The position numbers and the translations under genes are program-made. Under the pieces are notes generated by a model. That model searched no databases. It was given only the letters and a program-made list of their open reading frames with translations, and was not told the origin of the DNA. Shown here piece by piece: positions 10,791-21,403 of a DNA stretch of 64,000 bases. How positions within the stretch are numbered: position 1 is the first letter of the stretch; every line of letters begins with the position of its first letter. The stretch covers positions 71,801,501-71,865,500 of the forward strand of contig CP142452.1 in the NCBI GenBank assembly GCA_038049695.1, in the 5' to 3' direction. The DNA is from Cinnamomum chago. Its lineage: Eukaryota > Streptophyta > Magnoliopsida > Laurales > Lauraceae.

Positions 10791-12317
10791 CAGCAGCAGT
10801 TCTTAGCTCAACGTAGGGGAGGAGAGGAATGAAGGGAAGGGGCAGTTGGGCTGGAGGTTTTCTTGGGATTAGGGCTCTCCTTGGGGATAAGAGATTATTT
10901 ATAGTTTTAGTGGGGAGTGATTAGGGACCATAATACCCTTAGGGTTTAATGGGATTAGGGTTAGGGTTTGAGGCTAATCTGGTCTTTTGGTTAGGAAGTT
11001 TCTAGAAGAGAGGCACCTTACACTAACCCACACTAATTAACTTAATTAAACTTAACTAAGGACCCACCTACACTAATAGCCTAGGATTAACTCATACACC
11101 CAACTAATTAGAATCAACCCAACTAACCTAGTCTAACCAAAAATCTTAGGAGATCTAACTAGTCAATCTAATTAGCCCCTAATTAGCCCAAATAAAGAGT
11201 AATTAACCAAGATTAGCAAGGATTAGCAAAGATTAGCGAAGATTAGTATAATTAATCAATAATTAACATAGATTAGCATAAATTAGTCTATAAAATAGCC
11301 TTTAGAGGGCCCACCAAGGGTGGGTCCTCACAATATCCAAAGATCATACGATGTCACGGCTTCAAGAATCAAAGAAGGCTTGCTGTGGTCTCCACGAGCA
11401 TACATGCCTTTCCATGCAACTGGATAGTGTTTTCACTTCCAGTGCATACAGTCTATGTTACCCCAGCATCCCAGGAAACCCGCGTCTCTCACCTTCTGAT
11501 AACAATCTACAAATGGCAGCATTATTTGGTGTTCTCAAATATTCGTTGCTAAAAACATCAATGATCGCTTGAACAAACTTCTTCAATGATTCTAAAGAGG
11601 TACTTTCAGCAATCCTCATGTAATCGTCCACAACATCCACCATAATTCCATAAGCAAGCATCCTCACTGCAACTGTGACCTTTTGAAGAGCTAATAAACC
11701 AAGATTGCTTGCACAGTTTCTTTTTTGTTGAAAGTATGGATCATGAGCCTCCACTGCATTTACAATTCGAAGAAAAAAAGGTTTGCACATTCGAAACCTC
11801 CTTCGAAATTGAGAGGGAGTGTAGACAGGGTTTTCACTGAAGTAATCATCGTAAAGCCTGTGATATCCTGAGATTCGTCCTTTGTGGATGACTGCGTGAC
11901 CTTGAATAGAACCATGAAGCACTCTCGTTCTCCTTCGTAAGTTTTCTCTTTCTTCTTTCAGAGCAGCCCTACACAACATCTGCAACTCTTCATCCGAATC
12001 GAAATTTATGACGGTATGCCATAAATCATCCGTCGTGTCAGAAGAGGAATCAGTATAATTTTGAGACATCTCCGAATTGATGAACCAAAGATTTTCTTAT
12101 TTTGAGATGAAGAGAAGTAAAAAGTTTGGGTGTAAGAATTTTTTTCCATAATGGTTTATATATATGAAATATTCCAACGGCTAGTTTTCTCCGATGGCTA
12201 TAAAATGGCTAGTGCAATGACAACTTTATAAAATTGAAGTACAACATTATATTTAAACAAACAATAATTCATTAATTAAAATAAAAAATACATATTAATT
12301 CTAAAAGAAAATACAAT

Positions 12318-13332
12318 TCAGAAACCACCATCTAACCCTCCTCTCATAATTTCAAGTCTTTTTTTAGCATAGTATTGTTGTTGCTCATCAGACATATTGG
12401 ACGTATCCTTACTCATGATCTTCATCTCCATATGTATTTTTTTTAATTTCACATTCTTCTCATCCTACTCGATTTTTTGCTTAAGAAGCTCTAATTGTTT
12501 TTCATCTCTTTCCTTTTTGTCATCCATCATTTTTTGGATGAGATCTGCAACAGGTGTGTGCTCGTTGATAGTGGTTTGCTTCATCTTTCTTTTCTCAGCC
12601 TTTCTCCCTGGTAGTCTCGTCATGGGATCATAAGTATTGTTAATTGTCTCATCATCCTCAATATTTATGGGAGTGCTTGGATTAGAAGATGATGAGTAGC
12701 CAGAAGTTAAATATTTTGCTCTTTTTACGGATGTCTTCTCTAGTACTTGTTGCTGCAGTTGTATCCACTTTGGTTGGTGCCTCAACAAGATCCAAGCATG
12801 GTCCAAGGTGAATCTTGATCCAGATAGATGTTCGTATTTTTTTTATTTATTTTTTTGCTTCTACAATCTGAAAATTAAATGTAAGCTCAAATTAAGAATA
12901 AATTTTATTTCTCACACACACACACACATATATATATAATTTTACCTTATTTTGTTCATTTGTGCCACTTTGATTTCTGAAAATAATTGTGGCAAGACAT
13001 TCACAAAATTTGTTGACCGAAGCTTGAATCTTTTGCCATCGTTGTGACAACATTTTATCTGTTTGATCACTGAGAAATTGCTTATTGTTGTGATAGTATT
13101 CTCCCACTCGTTCCCAAAAAGCCCCAAGTTTCTGCTCGTTTCCATGCATAGCATCCAGACTGGTGTTCAACCACGAACCGATGAGAATACTGTCTTCTTC
13201 TATATTGAAGCCGGCATCTTGACCGACAACCTTTTTCTTTGGGGCATCATCAGTAGGGAGTTCGGAAGCCTCACCGAAATATTGTGAATATTGGATAGAA
13301 AAATTAGGAAATTGAGAGAAGCGAAAATCCAT
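12318..13332 (-). pseudogene. Harbinger ORF1: Myb/SANT-like DNA-binding protein with NAM-associated C-terminus
   Basis: Exon 1 starts at ATG 13332 and encodes a trihelix/Myb-like segment: EEDSILIGSWLNTSLDAMHG, FWERVGEYYH and SQRWQKIQASVNKF. This is the DNA-binding partner always found with plant Harbinger transposases. It ends near GTNEQNK at a GTAAAA donor (about 12948). The next exon follows a TTTTCAG acceptor with IVEAKK, then HLSGSRFTLDHAWILLRHQPKW, the NAM-associated C-terminal motif, and a Lys/Glu-rich coiled tail. It is broken by a stop/frameshift between IVEAKK and EHLSG and by an in-frame TAG after KQKIE. The original frame otherwise runs to TGA at 12320-12318. The protein normally helps the transposase reach the nucleus and bind the TIRs. 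Confidence 0.82.
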
Positions 13333-13718
13333 AGTATGAATGAGGAAAAAAATGACTTTAAATACTCCTTATTTATAGATATCCCAGCTCCAAAGATTTC
13401 TCAAATTAACATAATCAAAATTTTCAAACGATAAAAAAAAAAAATTTCCAACGACTAAAAATAGCAGGTGGCCGTTGGAGGATTGAAAAAGTCCAACGAC
13501 TGAAAAGTCCAACGGCTCTTTCATTTCTTCTTCCAATCATTATTTTATTTAAAAAAATGAATTGGCATGTCACTTTTCCCATGCCATTTTTGGCATACCT
13601 AATGGAATGCCAAATGCAAGCAAGGCTTTGACTGCTCTCTTGGAGCATGTGCAGCATGTTTTTTCTAGCCGTTTGATCCTTATGTGGCAAAATAGCATGC
13701 CTCTTGGAGTTGCTCTAA

Positions 13719-13960
13719 GAATGTAGAAAAGATAAGATGGTTCAATGGAGGCCACATTCAAGAAGCCCCACTAGATCAAGTGGGCTCGACTCTACTGATG
13801 ACTGAACAACAAGACGATCTTCATTTTGAGTCCGGATCCCCCTTTGTGTCTATGACACCCTTCCCATGTAATAGTTGTCTAGAACTCCAATCTGCAGGTG
13901 CAGCCATGCAGCCCACTTAATGATACACCGGGGCGCTCAAAATGAATCTCCTCTCCTTAG
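13719..13960. other. Non-coding stretch between the Harbinger end and a hAT-like MITE
   Basis: No gene or clear repeat is visible. Confidence 0.5.
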
Positions 13961-13969
13961 GTGTTATAT

Positions 13970-14348
13970 AGGGTTGTAAACGGGTCAGTTCCGATCTGGG
14001 TCCATGGTGGACCCGGAACCGAAATCATTAAGGAGAAGGTGGAATCAGATTCGGACCTGGAACCGTTTCAGAACCGATTTCTTTGCTTCGGAACCAGAAC
14101 TAGAACTATATATGGGACGGGTCTGAATCCGGGTCCAGATTTAGGTAGAGAATGATATTAAAAAAATGTGATTTTTAAGAGAGATTTTCGAAAATTGATG
14201 TAATATGTTGGGTCTCGGGTTCACGGGTCCGAACCAAAGTGGAACTGGACCATTTACTTATCGGAGCCTAAATAAGGACCCAGACCCTGTTTTTAACGGG
14301 TTGGAACTTCCGGGTAATCGGAGAATCGAGTACTCATTTACATCCCTT
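13970..14348. mobile_element. hAT-like MITE (AGGGTTGTAAACGG ends)
   Basis: The left end AGGGTTGTAAACGGGTC is mirrored on the right by the reverse complement AAGGGATGTAAATGAGT. The flanks GTGTTATAT (13961-13969) and GTGCTATAT (14349-14357) differ at one base, consistent with an old 8-bp hAT duplication. The interior is a degenerate series of GGGTC/GGAACCG motifs with no coding potential. Another element with similar ends spans about 50814-51995. Confidence 0.6.
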
Positions 14349-14607
14349 GTGCTATATCTTTGTATTTCATTTCAATAGGAGTGGATATCAAGATTGACAT
14401 TTTATGTATTGTCAATCTTATGCTTTAATTTCTTCGAACATCTTTCAAAGTGGAACATGAGAATATATCATTGGAGGGGATGAGATTCATATAAAGTTTT
14501 AAACGGTCTAGAATTTTCATTATATGGGCCCCACAATGGAGTTCTTGACATTACGCGGACTCCTTTGGGCCCATTTGTTGGGTGGTAGTTCCACACGCGT
14601 ATCTCAG

Positions 14608-14613
14608 CACGTG
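14608..14613. promoter_or_regulatory. G-box CACGTG upstream of TLP18.3
   Basis: A palindromic CACGTG lies 30 bp upstream of the TATA box. G-boxes bind bZIP and bHLH factors and are common in light-responsive photosynthesis promoters. Function here is inferred from position. Confidence 0.5.
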
Positions 14614-14642
14614 CACAACATCTGCGGCGCACCATAACCGGA

Positions 14643-14650
14643 TATAAATA
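14643..14650 (+). promoter_or_regulatory. TATA box of TLP18.3
   Basis: TATAAATA lies 194 bp upstream of the ATG, which would leave a leader of about 160 bp. That leader contains a CT-rich tract at 14818-14835, common in plant leaders. Confidence 0.6.
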
Positions 14651-14843
14651 CTGAAGACCAAAATACCCTTTATCCACTTGTCTGGCTAATGTGCGCCAGG
14701 AGAACGTTACTCTTATCCACATTTAAATCTAGCCACCCAATGCAACTCCAGACCAATCAAAATTCAAGTAAAGATCTGCTCTCTCTCACTCATTTCCCAC
14801 CATTTCCACTTCCACTCCTCTCTCTCTCTCTCACTGTTTTTCC

Positions 14844-17800
14844 ATGGAAACCATCTTCTCTCCTGCCACTTTCTGCCCCCTCTTCAGCCCCAAACCACCC
14901 TTTTCAAAGACCCTTGCCTCCCCTTGTGTCCAACCCAAATCTCCTTCTCTTCTGCTTCCCAAAGCTACAATCTCAAATCTCAAAAGCCCACCTCCACAGT
15001 CATTACCACAGCCCAAAAGCTGGTTCTCCCATGTTCATCATGGCTTAGCTGCACTAGCACTCTCTCTTTCCATGAATTTCTGCCCTTTTTCACTAACCGA
15101 TCCGGCCATAGCATCGGAATTTGATATCATCAATGAAGGACCGCCCACAGAGTCATATGTCGTCGACGATGCGGGCGTCTTAAGCCGGTTGACAAAATCT
15201 GATTTGAAGCAGATGATGTCGGATTTGGAGTCAAGGAAGAATCTACATATAAATTTCGTCACAGTTCGTAAGCTTACTGTAAGTTCTTAGTCATTTTGAA
15301 GCAGGTCCTTAAAAACCATGTTATATATTGAAAAGCCCTTTTGGGAATTCAAACATCTAAGATGTGGGTTGTTATTATTTGTGCTTTTAGTTCTGAGATT
15401 TAGGTATTTCTTTTTATAGTTTGTCCATAGTCTATAGTTAACAATGTTATTAACTAGTTTTAGAATGCTAGGCTTTCTTTCTCATTAGGTAAGTTTCAAA
15501 GTTCTGAAGTCTGATCAAGTGGATTTTATGTGTTGCCATCAATGTGGGTGGATCATGACCATTAGTTAGGTGCTATGATGCCCAGAAATGGCATGGATAC
15601 AGTGGCCGGGGTCACACCATAGATATGATAGGGACATGAATCTTATACAGAAAAAGTGAAGTATTGGATACATTGCGACACGTATTCAAAGCGACACGAC
15701 GAATTGCCTAGTTTGAAGTATCCAGGTATTATTCATAGGTCAGGTGGCCTTATTCTGCAAGGTCTCCCTTCAAAATGGTGCTTAGTGAGGAAGCAAGGGT
15801 TCACACTTGATTAGAGAAGTTCTCTGATTTCGTTGTTTTGTTCTTCAGCTTTGAAGTTTGAATGCTGTAAGGTTGGACCTGATAAACCTATAGAACCGGT
15901 GACTTGAGAATTAAAGTATTAAACCAGCCATTGCAACTCCACAAAGAGCAGCATCATTATTTACTGGTTTGCTGGCAAGAGCAAGATTGTCAGCAATGGT
16001 GGCTAACTTGTCTACATAATCATTGATAGACAAATTGCCTTGCTTGGTTGTTTGCAACTGATTCTTTAGTTGCATGACCCACATAGGGATTGTAAAGCAT
16101 ATCTTTTCTCAAGAGATCGCCACATGTCGCAAGACGTAGAAAGCTGGGTCATGGTGGAAAAAACACTTAAGAGTTAATGCCGCGTTGATCCAGCTAGCTT
16201 GCTAAGTAGTAGCTGGTCTTGTTGCTGCCGTGAGAGATATCTTGGATTCACCGTGACAGATTGAGTCCCATTTCCATCAACAAAAAACTGATCAGGGTAA
16301 GGCTCTGTTCCATTGACATAGCCAAGCAAGCTGTTGCTTTTCAAGACCGGAAGAAATTGTGCCAACCACAGAACACAGTTGGTTCGATCCAATTTGATTG
16401 AGACAAGGTGGGAAGTGTTTGGGATAGAAGATGAAGATGCCATGACTGAAAACTGAGATGAAAAGTAGGAAGAAAAATAAGCTGAACAAAGGTCGGTAGA
16501 CAATGGGGCTTGATTATTGATACCATCCATGAAATCTGTGCAATTTTCTGTATCTTACAATCTTTCTCATTCCAACTGTATGTGATTTTTTACAGTATGA
16601 TTACATCTAGATCCTTGATTTCAGGGATATCATAAATCAAAGAAATTAAAGGAATTTAAAACAATAGCTACAGTTGATATCAAGAATTTAGAGGGCCAAT
16701 ATTTACATTTAATAGTTACTGGCATGGAGGGAAAGAATTAAGGAATAAACTGGTTTAATTCTCACCGGGTATATAGGTTCATCAGAACCTAGGTGATGAA
16801 CAGTCTTGATCCTGCCCATGTAAGCACACAGCACACACAAAAAAGGGGGGAAAACAAAAACAAAACAAAAAAGGGGAAAAAACTCTTCTTTTTTACCCTT
16901 TTTCATATCTGCATAATTTTTCTTTCAACTGGCCGAAATTACTTGGAACCACATTCGATTACCCCTCAATGGAAGCTTAAACAGTCAAAAATTTAGATTG
17001 TTGAGTTTTTTTGTGATCTCTTGTTGGAGAAAAGAAATCTTGTAGACAAGCCCTTCTAGTTGGTGGATAATTAGATTTGCTAATTCTGACATTAGTTCTG
17101 ACATGAACACTGGTTTCTTTGTTAATGCTTCGTTGGAGTTCCTGCTTGTGTAAACTTCACCTTGTTGCATAAAGACAAGTGTTGCCTTGAGATTTTGTAA
17201 CATGATCATCATGTGCAGTTGTATCTGCTTCTTGTTTCATCAACTGTAGGGTATAAATCTGTGAAGAGAGAACAAATACAAGGGTAAGTAATCTGGGAAT
17301 GGCTAATTTATGAGTAGATATCTAGAGGGACTCATATGGCCAATTTACAGGTAGATATCTAGAAGGGCTCAGATTTGAGATATCATTTTTCTTAGGTCTA
17401 CATAATTGGTACTCTCTTCGCAAAATCAACTAAAAATATACTAACAGAAGCTTCTATAGACTGACTGAGAAATTCAATTTGCATTTTGTTGTAATTCTTC
17501 TTATAGTCATCACTTCTTCTCTTGTTATCACTTCTATTATGATTGTCACCACCATCATTATTTAATTTAACTCGGTTTATGTATCTTTGGATACATGGGT
17601 CCATTTCTAGTATGTTTCTTGTTACTTTTTCTTTCTTTGGTTGTAGAGCAAAGCTGATGCTTTTGAGTATGCTGACCAAGTGTTGGAGAAGTGGTATCCC
17701 ACAGTTGAAGATGGAAACAATAAGGGGATAGTTGTGCTTGTTACTAGTCAGAAAGAAGGGGCTATCACAGGAGGCCCGAAGTTTATTCAAACAGTCAGTG

Positions 17801-18126
17801 ACACTATTCTTGATTCCACAGTATCTGAAAACCTTCCTGGTGAGGAATATGTTTATTTTGCCATGCTTATCTTCAAGTCCTATTCAATCAGCTTTTATCT
17901 ATGATAAGCTCTATTGATGAATACCCGTAGGACACTATAAAAAATCCGGTTCCATGCCAAATGGTATTAAGTTTGAATCCCAGGAAGAACTACTCGGGCA
18001 CTAAAATGTGTGTCGCAAAATGTGCGCTAACCGGATTACACCCGAGGGGGAGTTTTGAAAAGTATTTCCACTACCTCTACTAAAGCCTCGAGGGTTTGGT
18101 TGGAATGGTTAACTAAGGAAACTCAA

Positions 18127-18199
<73 letters not shown>

Positions 18200-19404
18200 A
18201 CCATAGATGAACATGTTAATGAGATGTCTAAGGTCATGCATGGGGATATGGAAGTCCTTGAACTGATTCTTGTGTCGCGTGATTTTTATCTTTAGAACTC
18301 CTTAAACTGTCTAATAGTATTTTTGCATTGTGCTTGAATTTTAATCTATAATTTTAAATTTCAGTGAACACACACAAAAAGATGGCTTAGCCTAGTCCTT
18401 GGCTTAATGGATTTCATTTTCTACTTGTTTCGCTTCAGTAGTATATACAAGGAAATTTTCTACTTGTTTCGCTTCAATAGTATATACAAGGAAATATAGC
18501 AAAAGCATCCTACTAGAGCATAGCATGGCTTTTAACTACGGAGAAGAAGAGGACAAGATATGGAAAAGGAATAATGAGATGAACATGTGGAAGCATTGCA
18601 AAACACACATATCTTTTGAGCCTATTTGTTTCATGTAACTAAATTCCTAGGAGTTCTAAGACTTCATGTTTCTACAAGTGTTTAAAAATGAAGAATTGGA
18701 GGTGAATATGCAAAAAAGGCCATCAATAATGCCTACTTTGATAGAAATTGCCTCTGGGGGAAGATGGGAGATGAATACCCCGCCATCACCTAAGTAATTC
18801 AAATACTAAGAAAATCATGGTCCCATATATATCATTGTCTTACATCCTTCACCTCTCGCCTCATATCCCTGTCCCTTCACCTCTTTAATAACCATTAGGT
18901 GGAGCTCATTTGATCATGAATTCCTATGTATTCTATTGAAACAAACATGCCCTTTAGGACTTTGTAGACACTCCTGGAAAATTGCTGTGAGTCTGTGAAC
19001 ACTTTTTCTGTTAAGAAGTCTGAACTTTTCAATATTACCATCAACTAGAGGATATAAAGAGCTTTATTTTGTTTGTGAAGCTCATTTACTCCTTTTTGTC
19101 CATTGAGATCTATTAAATTGTCACTGCATTGGGATTTTATTTATTTATTTATTCAGTGTTGGCTACGGATGAGAAGTACAATGAGGCAATGTTAAGCACT
19201 GCCAAAAGGTTACTTGCTGCCATTGATGGGTTGCCGGATCCTGGGGGCCCACAGTTCAAAGATAACAAAAGGGAATCCAACTTCAAAACAAAGGAAGAGA
19301 CAGAAGAGAAGCGTGGGCAATTTACTCTTGTAGTTGGAGGGTTATTAGTAATTGCTTTTGTGGTTCCAATGGCACAATACTATGCTTATGTCTCCAAAAA
19401 GTAG
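14844..19404 (+). CDS. TLP18.3: Thylakoid TPM-domain protein TLP18.3 (UPF0603), three exons
   Basis: Exons 14844-15278, 17647-17839 and 19157-19404 join in phases 0 and 1 with GT-AG borders to give 291 residues, close to the Arabidopsis protein. The N-terminus is Ser/Pro-rich like a chloroplast transit peptide. It is followed by a hydrophobic lumen-targeting segment (LAALALSLSM) and an AIASE-like processing site near residue 92. The TPM domain follows, with VVDDAGVLSRLTKSDL, then NFVTVRKL, YADQVLEKWYP, NNKGIVVLVTSQKEGA and SENLPVLATDEKYNEAM. A single membrane span near the C-terminus (LVVGGLLVIAFVVPMAQYY) ends in KK. TPM proteins of this type act in the thylakoid and have been linked to photosystem II repair and acid phosphatase activity. 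Exons show no damage. The ATG fits the family start and follows a CT-rich leader. A TATA box and a G-box lie upstream. Confidence 0.95.
15279..17646 (+). other. Intron 1 of TLP18.3, carrying a Copia fragment
   Basis: Donor GTAAGT and acceptor TTGTAG. It contains a reversed Copia 5' fragment at about 15900-16560. The rest is AT-rich with no gene. Confidence 0.85.
15900..16560 (-). mobile_element. Truncated Copia-type retrotransposon: PBS and gag start
   Basis: On the minus strand, TGGTATCA (16525-16518), a typical initiator-methionine tRNA primer site, follows a TTTCA-type sequence that may be the 3' edge of an LTR. A gag reading then follows: MASSSS...LVSIKLDRTNCVLWLAQFLP and NSLLGYVNGT. It is closely similar to the gag of the Copia at 22333-28042. 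Further on, in other frames, a UBN2-like segment reads QLKNQLQTTKQGNLSINDYVDKL. Nothing of protease, integrase or RT is present. It sits antisense within a host intron. Confidence 0.75.
18130..18196. repeat. (GA)n microsatellite
   Basis: About 33 uninterrupted GA units. Confidence 0.95.
18417..18494. repeat. 39-bp tandem duplication
   Basis: The unit containing TCTACTTGTTTCGCTTCA and TATATACAAGGAAA occurs twice head to tail, with one G/A difference. Confidence 0.85.
18618..18957. mobile_element. Possible MITE in TLP18.3 intron 2
   Basis: The left end GAGCCTATTTGTTTCATG and the reverse complement of the right end AAGGGCATGTTTGTTTCA share the TGTTTGTTTCA core, and ATTCCTAG-type inner arms follow. 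It is related to the 4870-5295 segments. No clear target duplication. Confidence 0.4.
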
Positions 19405-19518
19405 GTTTTGTGAGTGTACAACAGTAAGTTGTACAAATTCTGATGTAGAGAAAATGATTAATGAGGAATTGCTGATTTGTATACAAAAACAGAGTTTGCA
19501 TCTTATAAGAATGAATGT

Positions 19519-19690
19519 AGTAATTATTGTTGTTGTTTTTTTAATCCCCTTGTTGTATGTGAGTATTGCATGTTACTGCACTTTTGTGTGGTAACGTGTT
19601 GATGCACTATTGTTGTTGTTTTTTTAACCCCTTGTTGTATGTGAGTATTGCATGTTACTGCACTTTTGTGTGGTAACGTGTTGATGCACA
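19519..19690. repeat. Two-copy tandem repeat of about 80-90 bp downstream of TLP18.3
   Basis: A unit containing TTGTTGTTGTTTTTTTAA, CCTTGTTGTATGTGAG and GGTAACGTGTTGATGCAC occurs twice in direct tandem with very few differences. It begins about 115 bp after the stop codon, so it may lie in the 3' UTR. Confidence 0.85.
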
Positions 19691-19699
19691 GAGGAAGGA

Positions 19700-20169
19700 T
19701 GTGTGCTGCACCTCTGCATATGACAAATTATGAACACACCATGAACTCCAGATTGGTACTTCTATTTTCTTTTCTTTTCTTTTTTCAATCTTTCTATTCC
19801 TTTGTCTGGAAGATCCTTTTAGTTTTGCCTAAAGATGTGAAATTGATGCTTCTCACTACAAACAAATGGTGTTTTTGTACACGACTTATTGCTTGTTTGT
19901 GCAATGAGAGGGTTCCTTGGTTTGCGGATTTTTACTTTCACTGGAGAGAGAAATTCTGCATTCTTATCTGTCCTATAGGAAACCGAAATACTTTCTACCA
20001 AGGGAAACTAATTCATTTTTCCCTTTTTCCTAACGAAACTTTGTGCCACCAAACTATGGAAGAGTAGGCCATTTGAAAAATCAAAACAATTTTCTCTTTA
20101 TTGTGAAATCCTCACGTTGCACCAATGCTCCCTTGAATTATTGTCTTCTCTCACTTTTAATCTTGATAG

Positions 20170-20201
<32 letters not shown>

Positions 20202-20824
20202 AGTTCTAAAGAACTCATTATTTTTTAATCTCCTCTACTCATTTTTTTTTATTGCCATGGAGCCCATCTTGAGCCAATCCAATCTTTTCACAAACACTAT
20301 TCCCCTATGTATTGTAACAAGTTCAAATTTACATTCGTCCAACTTTTACTCACCATTGGATTGAAATCCTAAGAAAATAATATCCCTAAAATAATTAAAC
20401 TTTATGGCCACAGATCAAGGTGTTAGGATGATCTAATGGAGTTGAAAGTTTAAATGTAAGTGGGTCTTCTCCATATATTTCCATCTAATAGCATGCCATT
20501 GTAGTCATGTATAATAGTGGCCCCCACTAGGAGGGCGTTTTTTGAAAAAAAACTCCTCAGGAGTTTTCTAGCGCTCCCTACATTTTTATATAGGGTACGC
20601 TGCAAAACTCCTCGGGCATTTTTTCATAAAAAATCGCTCATTTTTTACCCAATGAAAATGTAACACATGTCATTAATGATACATATATCATATTCTCTCT
20701 CTTATACATTCACTTCTAAAGGTGGGATCTCTTATAGATTCTCTTAAAATATTACCAAATCATTGGTTGTTAGATATGGACTTAAGCTCCCCTTTTGAGA
20801 TAGGGGAGTGTTTAAGAATTTCTC

Positions 20825-20860
<36 letters not shown>
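19700..20860. other. Intergenic stretch with simple repeats
   Basis: Contains a (TA)n tract at about 20169-20196 and T-rich runs. No gene is supported. Confidence 0.5.
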
Positions 20861-20863
<3 letters not shown>

Positions 20864-20865
20864 AA

Positions 20866-21155
20866 ATGAATGTTCATATACATCCATCCCTCACCATAGG
20901 GTGATGGGCACTTACGTAGCCCCTAATTACTCTATGATCAATTCTATTATTTTATATAAAGCCATTAAACTTATGTACCATAGATGAATGGGTTAGAGGT
21001 ATTAGATTGACTTCAAATTTGAAATCTAGGTTGGTCCTACTTAGATCTTTCAATTCCATCTAGTTCCATGATTAGCGGGTTACCAAGTGGGCCCCATGAG
21101 GTGGCTTGTACTGTAAGACAATAGGGAAGCATGTACAAAAGCATTACTATATATA
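20866..21155. mobile_element. MITE, degenerate member of the CATCCATCCCTCACCATA family
   Basis: The left end AATGTTCATATACATCC continues into CATCCCTCACCATAGGG. The right end, reverse-complemented, reads AATGCTTTTGTACATGC. The interior (CATTAAACTTATG, GGGTTAGAGG, CCATGATTAG) aligns with the interior of the better-preserved element at 46351-46718. Both flanks are TA-rich, so a target duplication cannot be judged. Confidence 0.6.
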
Positions 21156-21383
21156 TGGGAGCCCTTTCGCTGAGCCCTGGCTCTTGTAAGGCTCACCTTT
21201 GGCCCCACCTTGGCATGGGACCCTGCGGGGGTTGGGATCTTTCATGCCTTGTGTACGGTGTAGAAGTCTTCAATCATCACTAGCCCCACTTGATCCACGA
21301 GTAAAAAGTTTTTACCGCCAAAGTGATTGCACATTTGATCCAATGACTTAATTCATTCGGATGGGTGCCAAACCACGAGACCC

Positions 21384-21403
21384 GCGGGGGGGGGGGGGGG
21401 GGG
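21384..21403. repeat. Long G run
   Basis: A near-continuous run of about 19-20 G residues after CCCGC. It is a slippage-prone site, possibly imperfectly sequenced, and could form a G-quadruplex. Confidence 0.85.

Larger units (their letters stand above)
7510..11332. mobile_element. Apparent solo LTR of about 3.8 kb (TGTAACGCC...CCTCACA)
   Basis: The insert begins TGTAACGCCCC and ends TCCTCACA, i.e. TG...CA, with a perfect 5-bp duplication ATATC on both sides. This is the hallmark of LTR-retrotransposon integration. I see no gag, protease, RT or integrase reading, no second copy of the ends inside, and no primer binding site. The simplest reading is therefore a very long solo LTR, of the size seen in some Ty3/Tat-lineage elements. 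A non-coding LARD whose two LTRs have diverged is the alternative. Landmarks are GGTCGACC-centred motifs at 9610-9870, degenerate TTCCAGCAG repeats at 10380-10770, and GATTAGCA-like repeats near the right end. Confidence 0.8.
6909..12069 (-). pseudogene. Harbinger (HARBI1/ALP1-like) transposase, split by an LTR and frameshifted
   Basis: The N-terminal half (12069-11458, starting ATG) has the family N-terminus with a YDDYFSENPVYTPSQFRRRFRM-type segment and ends at RGFPGMLG. Just downstream, in shifted frame, come remnants of the IDCMHWK and KGMYARGDHSKPS motifs. The reading is then interrupted at 11337 by an LTR and resumes at 7509 with FFGLPRS, NNINMLDRSP and YLADDIYPSWATF. It continues through ESARKDVERAFGVL and the IMHNMIIEDER C-terminus, ending at TGA 6911-6909. 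Excising the LTR with one ATATC copy restores the YDLWIW reading across the junction. Further decay includes a frameshift after GMLG, a stop after FTDLAEG, a frameshift before NYDAREG and a stop near the C-terminus. The family cuts and pastes DNA with a DDE nuclease and needs ORF1 as partner. Confidence 0.88.
6598..13715 (-). mobile_element. PIF/Harbinger DNA transposon, degenerate, split by an LTR insertion
   Basis: The left end GAGCATCTCCAAGAG and the reverse complement of the right end GAGCAACTCCAAGAG form TIRs. A TAA flanks each side (6595-6597 and 13716-13718), the 3-bp duplication typical of PIF/Harbinger. Inside, on the minus strand, are the two expected genes: a Myb/SANT-like ORF1 and a HARBI1-type transposase. 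Subterminal CCAACGGCT-like motifs recur near 12175 and 13445-13515. Subtracting the 3.8-kb LTR and one target copy leaves about 3.3 kb, a normal size for an autonomous element. Both genes carry disabling changes, so this copy looks non-autonomous. Confidence 0.88.
17840..19156 (+). other. Intron 2 of TLP18.3
   Basis: Donor GTGAGG and acceptor TATTCAG. It holds a (GA)n microsatellite at 18130-18196, a 39-bp tandem duplication around 18417-18494 and a possible MITE at 18618-18957. Confidence 0.8.

Noticed and set aside
10920-10975. Telomere-like TTAGGG/TTAGGGTTTA text
   Set aside because: Only a few irregular TTAGGGTT-type units, no plant TTTAGGG array; part of the LTR.
14689-15048. ORF overlapping TLP18.3 exon 1 in another frame
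   Set aside because: Shadow of the real exon, which has transit peptide, domain and splice support.
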